Both the position numbers and the translations under genes were made by a program. Under the pieces are notes generated by a model, which was not told the origin of the DNA, did not search any database, and saw only the letters and a program-made list of their open reading frames with translations. A stretch of 64,000 nt of DNA from an uncultured Aquimarina sp. (GTDB lineage: Bacteria; Bacteroidota; Bacteroidia; Flavobacteriales; Flavobacteriaceae): NCBI GenBank assembly GCA_947498595.1, contig CANMKX010000019.1:21731-85730 (forward strand). The letters run 5' to 3'. This document shows, one piece after another, positions 16,436 through 23,580 of this stretch. How positions within the stretch are numbered: position 1 is the stretch's first letter; each line of letters starts with the position of its first letter.

Positions 16436-17296
16436 TTATTCTATTGCTTTTAAACTTAAATCTAAATTATATACCGAATGAGTTAAAGCTCCGCTACTAA
16501 TATAGTTTACGCCACATTCTGCGTACTTACGAATAGTTTCTTCATTAATACCTCCACTAGATTCTGTTAAACATGTATCTCCTATCAATTTAACCGCCTC
16601 TCGTGTATCTTCATAATTAAAGTTATCTATTAAAATTCTATAAACTCCTGAAGTTTGTAAAATTGTTTTTATTTCTTCTAAGTTTCTAGCTTCTACAATA
16701 ATTTTTAGATCTAAATCATTGTCTTTAAGATACTCTTTCGTTTTTTCAATTGCTTTAATTATTCCACCTGCAAAATCGATATGATTATCTTTTAGCATAA
16801 TCATATCATACAGTGCAAATCTATGGTTTTCTCCTCCACCAATTTTAACAGCCCATTTCTCTAGAGCTCTAATTCCTGGAGTTGTTTTTCTTGTATCTAA
16901 AACCTTTGTTCCTGTTCCTTCTAATAATCTCACAAAATCATTTGTTTTGGTAGCTATAGCACTCATACGTTGCATTGCATTTAAAACTAATCGTTCTGCT
17001 TTTAATATTGATTGAGAATTTCCTGAAACATAAAAAGCTATATCGCCGTATTTTACAACTGTTCCATCTTCAATAAGAGTTTCTACTTTTAAGTCAGCAT
17101 CTACAAATTCAAATACTTTTTTTGCAAAGTCTACTCCTGCTAAAACTCCTTCGTCTTTAACTAGCAATTTTGCTTTTCCTTGTGTTGTAATCGGAATACA
17201 AGCTAATGAACTATGATCTCCATCTCCTACATCTTCTCTAATGGCATTTGCTATTATTAAGTCAATCTCTTTATCAAATTGTTCTTTACTTATCAT
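16436..17296 (-). CDS. nadC: Nicotinate-nucleotide pyrophosphorylase (carboxylating)
   Basis: A 286-residue quinolinate phosphoribosyltransferase, making nicotinate mononucleotide from quinolinate and PRPP in de novo NAD synthesis. Signatures: REDVGDGDHSSLACIP, LNAMQRMSAIAT, VLDTRKTTPGIRALEKWAVK, GGGENHRFALYDMIMLKDNH, ILIDNF and LTESSGGINEETIRKYAECG. Length is normal. First gene of a two-gene operon with yihY; divergent from rlmH with a 53-bp gap. Confidence 0.97.
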   Translation of the reverse strand: MISKEQFDKEIDLIIANAIREDVGDGDHSSLACIPITTQGKAKLLVKDEGVLAGVDFAKKVFEFVDADLKVETLIEDGTVVKYGDIAFYVSGNSQSILKAERLVLNAMQRMSAIATKTNDFVRLLEGTGTKVLDTRKTTPGIRALEKWAVKIGGGENHRFALYDMIMLKDNHIDFAGGIIKAIEKTKEYLKDNDLDLKIIVEARNLEEIKTILQTSGVYRILIDNFNYEDTREAVKLIGDTCLTESSGGINEETIRKYAECGVNYISSGALTHSVYNLDLSLKAIE

Positions 17297-17306
17297 TTCT
17301 AAACGT

Positions 17307-17314
17307 TATTTTTG
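17307..17314 (+). promoter_or_regulatory. Possible -7 box of rlmH
   Basis: TATTTTTG matches TAnnTTTG, 35 bp before the rlmH ATG. The nearest TTG (17279-17281) is 25 bp away, slightly too far, so the call is tentative. Confidence 0.35.
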
Positions 17315-17349
17315 CTAATGTAAAAAAAGTAATTCCTAACTTCTAAACT

Positions 17350-17823
17350 ATGAACATAAAATTAGTGGCTATTGGTAAAACTGATAGTAAAGATTTACAG
17401 AATTTAATTGCTGATTATACCAAACGTCTTGGTTTTTATGTGAAATTTAAATTAGAAGTAATCCCTGATCTTAAAAAAGCTAAAAACTTAAGTGAAGCGC
17501 AACAAAAGGAAAAAGAAGGAGAGTTAATACTTGCTAATATTGTTAAATCTGATATGCTTATTTTATTAGATGAAAATGGGAAGCAGTATGATTCTGTTGC
17601 ATTTTCTCAAGTATTACAAAAACATATGAATAGTGGTCTTAAACAATTAATTTTTGTAATTGGTGGACCTTATGGATTTAGTCCTAAAATATATGAACGT
17701 GCAAATGGGAAAATATCACTTTCAAAAATGACATTTTCCCATCAGATCATTCGCTTATTTTTTATAGAGCAATTATACAGGGGATATACAATCCTTAGAA
17801 ACGAACCTTATCATCATCGATAA
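17350..17823 (+). CDS. rlmH: 23S rRNA pseudouridine-1915 N3-methyltransferase
   Basis: A 157-residue SPOUT-class methyltransferase of standard RlmH length. It shows the start MNIKLVAIGKTDSKDLQNLI, the SAM-binding knot with LILLDENGKQYDS and FVIGGPYGFSPKIYERA, and the conserved tail ending in NEPYHHR. RlmH methylates pseudouridine 1915 in helix 69 of 23S rRNA in assembled 70S ribosomes. Single gene, divergent from nadC and convergent with the secreted protein gene at 17841. Confidence 0.96.
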   Translation: MNIKLVAIGKTDSKDLQNLIADYTKRLGFYVKFKLEVIPDLKKAKNLSEAQQKEKEGELILANIVKSDMLILLDENGKQYDSVAFSQVLQKHMNSGLKQLIFVIGGPYGFSPKIYERANGKISLSKMTFSHQIIRLFFIEQLYRGYTILRNEPYHHR

Positions 17824-17827
17824 GGTT
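17804..17827. terminator. Hairpin over the rlmH stop codon
   Basis: AACCTTATC (17804-17812) pairs perfectly with GATAAGGTT (17819-17827), loop 6 nt. It includes the codons for the conserved RlmH C-terminus and the stop, and lies 14 bp from the convergent gene end. No strong T-run, so terminator function is uncertain. Confidence 0.45.
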
Positions 17828-17840
17828 TAAATAATTGGTA

Positions 17841-18311
17841 TTATTTACTATCTGAAATTAAAGAACGTATTTCATTTCCTGCTTCTTCTACTTTTTTATA
17901 AAAGTCTGCGGATACAATTTCTTTATCCACATATATTTTAAGGCGCCCGCTCGATAGTTTACAGCTAAAGATTTTTTCTCCATCATTTTTTTGAAGCCAA
18001 AGATAATTTCCTCCTGTAACTTCAAGGTTTCTTCTACCTATTTTATCTATTAGTAATTCTCGTACTTCTCTTGTTTTTTTGCTTCCAAAACTTGCTTTAA
18101 GTTTATAGATATCATCTGTTTTTACAATAGATACAGAACTATTTCCTGTTTTTATAGTATTGTTATCATTACTATACGAATATGATGTAGTTGTACTTGT
18201 ACTTGTTTCTGTAGCAGTTTTTGGTGTTTCTGGTGTATCAGGAGTTGCTTGTGCAAACATTGTTGTTACACTTATTATTGCTACTATGGTAGTTAAAATT
18301 CTTTTTTTCAT
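17841..18311 (-). CDS. Exported protein co-transcribed with a two-component system
   Basis: A 156-residue exported protein with a signal peptide (MKKRILTTIVAIISVTTMFAQ), then a low-complexity Thr/Pro/Ser linker (TPDTPETPKTATETSTSTTT) and a folded C-terminal half (IVKTDDIYKLKASFGSKKTR, LLIDKIGRRNLEVTGGNYLW, GRLKIYVDKEIVSADF). I do not recognise the family. It starts 10 bp after the response regulator stop, so it is the third gene of the kinase-regulator operon. A periplasmic output or modulator of the sensor is a reasonable inference. Confidence 0.75.
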   Translation of the reverse strand: MKKRILTTIVAIISVTTMFAQATPDTPETPKTATETSTSTTTSYSYSNDNNTIKTGNSSVSIVKTDDIYKLKASFGSKKTREVRELLIDKIGRRNLEVTGGNYLWLQKNDGEKIFSCKLSSGRLKIYVDKEIVSADFYKKVEEAGNEIRSLISDSK

Positions 18312-18321
18312 GATTTCTTTA

Positions 18322-19014
18322 TTATGTGTTACTAATTTTAAATTCTAATCCAACTCCTCGTATACTCTCTAATGATACTTGTGCATCATTTTTAAAATAC
18401 TTGCGAAGTCGGGTAATAAATACATCCATACTTCTGCCCGAAAAGAAATCGTCATTTCCCCAAACAGCTTTTAAGATATCTTCTCTTTTTACCAAACTAT
18501 TTTTATGTTTATAAAAAAACTGTATCAATTCGGCTTCTTTTTCCGTTACTCTTTTTGAACTTTGATTATCTTCTAATAAAAGGCTTTTTGTGTTAAATGT
18601 ATATTTACCTATTATTAATGTTTCTTGAATTTCTTTTTTTTCTGTTACTCTAGTACTACGTTTTATTATGTTTTTCAACCGCAATACTAACTCATCTGCT
18701 TCAAATGGTTTAACAATATAATCATCTGCACCTATCCTCAATCCCTTTATTTTGTCATCTTTTTGACCTCTAGCTGTTAAGAATAAAAAAGGCATTTCTG
18801 GGGATAAATTTATAATTTCTTCAGCTAATGTAAATCCATCTTTCTTGGGCATCATAATATCAAAAACACAAATTGTAGGTTTTACTTCCTTAAATTTATC
18901 TAATGCTGCTATTCCATCTTTTTCCCAATACACTTTAAATCCATGTAATTCTAAATACTGTTTAAGTATACTACCAAAATCAAAATCGTCTTCTGCTAAT
19001 AAAATTGTTTGCAT
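18322..19014 (-). CDS. OmpR/PhoB-family response regulator
   Basis: A 230-residue regulator. The receiver domain (residues 1-120) has the acidic pair EDD at 8-10, the phospho-acceptor Asp at residue 52 (VFDIMMPKKDGF), the conserved Thr in LFLTARG and Lys in DDYIVKPFEADEL. The C-terminal winged-helix domain (residues about 135-228) has RVTEKEAELIQFFYKH, REDILKAVWG and RSMDVFITRLRKYFKND. It pairs with the histidine kinase directly upstream, whose TAA stop abuts the regulator ATG with no gap, indicating translational coupling. Confidence 0.95.
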   Translation of the reverse strand: MQTILLAEDDFDFGSILKQYLELHGFKVYWEKDGIAALDKFKEVKPTICVFDIMMPKKDGFTLAEEIINLSPEMPFLFLTARGQKDDKIKGLRIGADDYIVKPFEADELVLRLKNIIKRSTRVTEKKEIQETLIIGKYTFNTKSLLLEDNQSSKRVTEKEAELIQFFYKHKNSLVKREDILKAVWGNDDFFSGRSMDVFITRLRKYFKNDAQVSLESIRGVGLEFKISNT

Positions 19015-20397
19015 TTATATTGGTAATTTTAATATTATTGATGTTCCTACATCTAGTGTACTTTTAACATTTACCATTCCGCCATGTGCTTTCATGATTT
19101 CTTGCACATAATAAAGTCCTAAACCTAAGCCTTTGGTGTTATGTATGTCTCCTGAATCTATTCTATAGAATTTATCAAAAATTAATTTTTGCTTTTTTCT
19201 TGGTATCCCAATACCATCATCTTCTATTTCTATTATAAAATATCCATCTATAACGTTTGTTTTTATCTCAATATGCTTCCCTCCATATTTAACAGCATTA
19301 TTCAATACATTTGTCACTACAGTATTTATATAAAACTTATCTAATTGTATTTGTGATTCAATACTTATATAAGATTCTTTAATATCAATTACATCATTCT
19401 TCAATTTAAAATCCTTAACAATAATTTGCAAATAATTTTCTAAGATTATCGCTTCTTTATTTAAGTTTGATGCATCAATACCTACTGCATTATTTACTAC
19501 TTGTTGTAGTAGTTTTTGTAATCGAATATTCTGCCTATCAATAGTCTCTATCGTATGTATATATTCTTTAGTACCTTGTACTACCTTCTCTTGTTGTAAT
19601 GTCTTTGTAGCTATATTTAAAACTGCTAAAGGAGTATTAAATTCATGAGACATATTATTTATAAAATCTGTTTTTATGTCTGTTATTTTTTTCTGTTTTA
19701 TATATGATTTTAATGCATACACGAATAAACCTATCACCGTTATTATCGATATTATTGCTAATATCAATAATAACAACATTCGTTTGATAACTATTTTCTC
19801 CCAATCTGGTATATAGATAAATCTCTCTGTTTCTATTGTTAATACTATATTAGTAATAGTAGCATCCAATTCTTTTTCGTCATCTATTGAATTACTTTCG
19901 CTTTGCCACCTTCCTGTATTAATCGAGATTCTCTTATTATATGGCAATGATTTACCGTATAATAAAATTCCTTCATTATCATTTGTTTTAAAGATAGTAT
20001 CAAACTCTTTTTCATTCAAAAAAACAATATTCGATATTTCCTCTTGGTATTCTATATGATAGGATAATTCTTTTTTATTTAGTTGTTCTTTATAGTAAGG
20101 TGTAAATCTCTTGTTTGCTGAATCTAATGATTTTTTAAAATTTAATAAGACATCTTTTTTAGTTATTTTTTGCTCTTGGTATTCTTTAACTAATTGTCTC
20201 AATCGCTCAAGATATGCGTCATTCCAAACATCTATTCTTTCATTTAAGTTTAGAAAATTAACATGTTTATGTGCTTCTTTAACAAACGATTCTTTTTTGA
20301 GCTGATATGTATTATTCATCAAATAATATTGAATCCCAGATAATATAAGTGTTGCAACCAAAGATGCTACTATTAAAATATTAATCTTTTTTTTCAT
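19015..20397 (-). CDS. Membrane-bound sensor histidine kinase
   Basis: A 460-residue kinase from the ATG at 20397 (MKKKINILIVASLVATLILS). Two transmembrane segments (residues about 6-24 and 208-230) bracket a roughly 180-residue periplasmic sensor region. The HisKA domain has NNMSHEFNTPLAVLNIATKT with the phospho-acceptor His; the ATPase domain shows VLNNAVKYGGK, IEDDGIGIPRKKQ and TKGLGLGLYYVQEIM. No HAMP domain is evident. A longer frame from GTG 20448 would begin upstream of the promoter box at 20430-20437 and was rejected. First gene of a three-gene operon, divergent from the barrel gene at 20655. Confidence 0.94.
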   Translation of the reverse strand: MKKKINILIVASLVATLILSGIQYYLMNNTYQLKKESFVKEAHKHVNFLNLNERIDVWNDAYLERLRQLVKEYQEQKITKKDVLLNFKKSLDSANKRFTPYYKEQLNKKELSYHIEYQEEISNIVFLNEKEFDTIFKTNDNEGILLYGKSLPYNKRISINTGRWQSESNSIDDEKELDATITNIVLTIETERFIYIPDWEKIVIKRMLLLLILAIISIITVIGLFVYALKSYIKQKKITDIKTDFINNMSHEFNTPLAVLNIATKTLQQEKVVQGTKEYIHTIETIDRQNIRLQKLLQQVVNNAVGIDASNLNKEAIILENYLQIIVKDFKLKNDVIDIKESYISIESQIQLDKFYINTVVTNVLNNAVKYGGKHIEIKTNVIDGYFIIEIEDDGIGIPRKKQKLIFDKFYRIDSGDIHNTKGLGLGLYYVQEIMKAHGGMVNVKSTLDVGTSIILKLPI

Positions 20398-20429
20398 ATT
20401 AAATGCGATCTCTCTTTTATTGAATACTT

Positions 20430-20456
20430 CAAATGTACTATAAATCACTTATTCAA
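20430..20456 (-). promoter_or_regulatory. Promoter of the two-component operon
   Basis: Minus strand TTG (20454-20456), 16 nt, TACATTTG (20430-20437). It gives a leader of about 27 nt before the kinase ATG at 20397. Confidence 0.6.
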
Positions 20457-20654
20457 TTCATAAAAAAACATGTGTTAACCTAGCATTAACCGTTAACTAT
20501 TTACAATTAGCTATAACCACTGCATTCTTACCACTCCCTACAAATCTTATTAACTTTCTCTAACATCATTAACTGCTCATTAACCCATGGTTAACTCAAT
20601 AAACGCTGTAATATTTTAACATTTGTATCAAAGAAATACGAAAACGAATTATTT

Positions 20655-23048
20655 ATGAAATTTAGGTTTATACTATTACTGTTATTATTTTCTGCGGCAT
20701 TACAAGCCCAATATCGTCTAGAAGGAACTATTACTGATTTTCAAAAACAGCATATCCCATTCGCAAACATAACCATCTCTAATGTTACAGTCAATTCTAT
20801 TCAGAAAGGGGTTATATCTGATGATAAAGGTTATTTTTTCATAGAAAATATAATCGCTGGAAAATACCAAATAAACATCAGTTTTTTAGGTTTTAAAACA
20901 CATAGTTCTTTTATCGAAATCAATAGTGATTTAACCTTGCCAACTGTTGTATTACAGGAAGAAACTGAATCCTTAGACGAAGTGGTCATTTCTTCAAAAA
21001 AACCTACCGTTACTCGTAAAGTTGATCGTTTAGAATTTAATGTTGCAAATACTACTTTATCTAATGGAAATGCTTGGGATATACTTAAAAATACACCCGG
21101 GGTTATCTTACAACAAGATGCTATTACTATAAAAAACAGTGCTAACATTATTGTTCTAATTAATGATAAACGTACTTATTTATCAACTGCCGAATTAAAA
21201 GATTTATTAGAAGGAACTTCTGGTAGTGAAATTACATCTATCGAAGTAATTACTAATCCTCCTGCTAAATATGAAGCTGAAGGAAGTTCGGTTTTGAATA
21301 TAAAAATGAAAAACAATCGTATTGAAGGATATAAAGGGAATGTTAATACTCGTTTGCAACAATCCATATTTCCTAAATGGTTATTTGGAACTTCTCATTA
21401 TTATAAAACGAAAAGCGTTAATTTATTTGCTAGTTATACTTACAATCATAGAAAAGATAATAGAACGGAAGATGAGTTTATCGAATTCACGAATCCTACA
21501 CAACAATTTGAATCTCATCTGGATAGAAATTCATGGACTCGTTCTCATAATATCAAGATCAATACCGACATTACATTGTCCAAAAAAAGTAGTTTAACTG
21601 TAGCTTCACAATTATATTATTCTCCTAATTGGAAAGCAAAAAATACAACTCTTTCTAACGTTTTTGATATTAATCGTGATTTAACATCTACATTTAATAC
21701 GTTAAATGATGCTGGTAATTTTACTAAAAATTTAGGTTTAGATGTAGATTATACATTAAAATTAAAAAAAGAAGGCGAAAAAATCACACTTAAAGCTCAT
21801 TACACAGATTATGATAAAGATGGTGATCAAGAAGTATCGACTCAGTTTTTCTCCCCTCAAGGCATTTTTGAAACCTCAACAGGTTTTACTACTTATACTG
21901 ATCAAAAAACAAATATTGCTAGTACACAGCTAGATTACACACTTCCATTATCTGACGCATCAAAAATTGAAGCTGGTCTTAAATACGCTTCTATAACTTC
22001 TGAGAGTGATTTATCTCATTTCAATATCGTCAATAATGCTAGTATACTTGATCTTACAAAATCCAATACTTTTTTATATGACGAACAAAATTTTGCTTCG
22101 TATATTAGTTATGAAACTTCGTTTGGAAAATTTAATTTAAAAGGTGGGTTAAGATCTGAATATACCGATTTGGAAGGTTTTTCTAGAACGATTAACCAAA
22201 CTAACACTGATAATTACTTAAAAATATTTCCAACATTTTATTTACAATATTCACCCAACGATTCTCATCAATTAGGAGTTTCTTACGGAAAACGTATCCG
22301 TAGACCTCAATATTCTTCTTTAAATCCTTTTAAATTTTATTTCGGGAATTATTCTTTCTATGAAGGAAATCCTAGATTGCGTCCTACTATTATTCATAAT
22401 ATTGACATTCAGTATACACTTGCTAGCAACTATAATTTTGATATTTATTACAGCTATCATGATGATTATATCACAGAAACTAATTTCCAAGATAATACTG
22501 AAAACACATTGCGATTTACGAACATCAATGTTTCTAAAAAAATAGGTTACGGAATAAATTTCAATACAAACATTAATTTATCAGGTCGCTGGTCTGTATA
22601 TACTGCTCATTCATTATACTATAACGAGGATGTTTTTAATGCTGTTCAAAATAACAATACTCTTATTACAAATAGTCGTTGGGGATTTTATGGTTATATT
22701 TCTAGTAATTACCAATTTTTAAAAGACAAAAGTTTAACTGCCGAAATTAGTGGATATATTGTTACTCCGGGGGTTCAAGGTGCTTTGGTTATTGAAGGAA
22801 GTCAAGATTTATCTATTGGAATCACAAAAAAACTACTAAAAAACAAATTAACACTCTCTCTTAGAGCAACTGATCTTTTAAATACTCAAATAGTTAAAGT
22901 AGAAACTCAATATCTCGATCAAAATAATTTCTTTATTGATAATCAAGAAACTCAAACAATACAAATTGGTGCACGTTACAATTTTGGTAATCAATCTTTG
23001 AAAAAGAAAAGACGTCAGTCAAAAACAGAAGAACAACAACGTTTATAA
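20655..23048 (+). CDS. TonB-linked outer-membrane beta-barrel protein (OMP_b-brl_3 type)
   Basis: A 797-residue protein. Signal peptide MKFRFILLLLLFSAALQAQ; residues about 22-95 carboxypeptidase-like regulatory domain (ITDFQKQHIPFANITISNV, GFKTHSSFIEI); plug-like region about 115-220 (TPGVILQQDAITIKNSANII, VLINDKRTYLSTAELKDLL, IEVITNPPAKYEAEGSSVLN); the rest a large outer-membrane barrel (LGVSYGKRIRRPQYSSLNPF). The family is common in Bacteroidota and resembles SusC-like receptors but lacks a partner lipoprotein here. It is divergent from the kinase-regulator operon and may be its target (inference). Substrate unknown. Confidence 0.88.
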   Translation: MKFRFILLLLLFSAALQAQYRLEGTITDFQKQHIPFANITISNVTVNSIQKGVISDDKGYFFIENIIAGKYQINISFLGFKTHSSFIEINSDLTLPTVVLQEETESLDEVVISSKKPTVTRKVDRLEFNVANTTLSNGNAWDILKNTPGVILQQDAITIKNSANIIVLINDKRTYLSTAELKDLLEGTSGSEITSIEVITNPPAKYEAEGSSVLNIKMKNNRIEGYKGNVNTRLQQSIFPKWLFGTSHYYKTKSVNLFASYTYNHRKDNRTEDEFIEFTNPTQQFESHLDRNSWTRSHNIKINTDITLSKKSSLTVASQLYYSPNWKAKNTTLSNVFDINRDLTSTFNTLNDAGNFTKNLGLDVDYTLKLKKEGEKITLKAHYTDYDKDGDQEVSTQFFSPQGIFETSTGFTTYTDQKTNIASTQLDYTLPLSDASKIEAGLKYASITSESDLSHFNIVNNASILDLTKSNTFLYDEQNFASYISYETSFGKFNLKGGLRSEYTDLEGFSRTINQTNTDNYLKIFPTFYLQYSPNDSHQLGVSYGKRIRRPQYSSLNPFKFYFGNYSFYEGNPRLRPTIIHNIDIQYTLASNYNFDIYYSYHDDYITETNFQDNTENTLRFTNINVSKKIGYGINFNTNINLSGRWSVYTAHSLYYNEDVFNAVQNNNTLITNSRWGFYGYISSNYQFLKDKSLTAEISGYIVTPGVQGALVIEGSQDLSIGITKKLLKNKLTLSLRATDLLNTQIVKVETQYLDQNNFFIDNQETQTIQIGARYNFGNQSLKKKRRQSKTEEQQRL

Positions 23049-23063
23049 TTTCTTTTAAATAAC

Positions 23064-23087
23064 AAGGAGCATTAAAAAATGCTCCTT
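23064..23087. terminator. Bidirectional terminator
   Basis: AAGGAGCATT (23064-23073) and AATGCTCCTT (23078-23087), 10-bp perfect stem, 4-nt loop, followed by a T-rich stretch. It separates the rightward barrel gene from the leftward thioredoxin gene. Confidence 0.75.
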
Positions 23088-23093
23088 TTGTTT

Positions 23094-23570
23094 TTATAAA
23101 ATGCTTAATAATTTTTTAGTACTCATGTACTCAAAAACTCGTTGCTTAACTGTAAAGTTTTTGTTAAGAATTACTATTGCTGGTAATGAAAAAGGTCTAT
23201 CTTTTCTACTCGCTAGCAATAATGGAATATCGTGATATGATCTTCTTTTAAATTCATGCTCTTTATTTACAAATTGTTGTTGATCAAAAAAAATGGTATC
23301 GGTTGTTTCTACATTCATTTTAACAGCATAATACTCTTTCTTTATTTTTTCAACCACTTGTTCTTTTCTAAAAGCAACTCTGTCCATTTTTTTACAATAA
23401 ACACACCAGTCTGCATAAAAATCAATAAAGACTTTTTTAGGCTTTATTTTCAATGAATCTTCTAATTGTTCGAATGTGATCCATTCAATTTCTTTTGTTT
23501 CTTGTGCTTTTATAGTATTCGACATAGCAAATACTATCAAAAAAATCTTTAAAAAATTATTTGCATTCAT
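23094..23570 (-). CDS. Exported thioredoxin-fold protein, partner of the TonB receptor
   Basis: A 158-residue protein from the ATG at 23570 (MNANNFLKIFLIVFAMSNTI, signal ending KAQ); a longer TTG-start frame overlapping the upstream gene was rejected. The thioredoxin domain has VFIDFYADWCVYCKKMDRVA with active-site Cys at 56 and 59, then a region rich in aromatic and charged residues and the cis-Pro-like DRPFSLPAIVIL. It starts 10 bp after the TonB receptor stop, making a two-gene operon. A thiol reductase for the receptor's single CxxC, or a metal-handling role, is a testable inference. Confidence 0.82.
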   Translation of the reverse strand: MNANNFLKIFLIVFAMSNTIKAQETKEIEWITFEQLEDSLKIKPKKVFIDFYADWCVYCKKMDRVAFRKEQVVEKIKKEYYAVKMNVETTDTIFFDQQQFVNKEHEFKRRSYHDIPLLLASRKDRPFSLPAIVILNKNFTVKQRVFEYMSTKKLLSIL

Positions 23571-23580
23571 TTTTAGTCTT

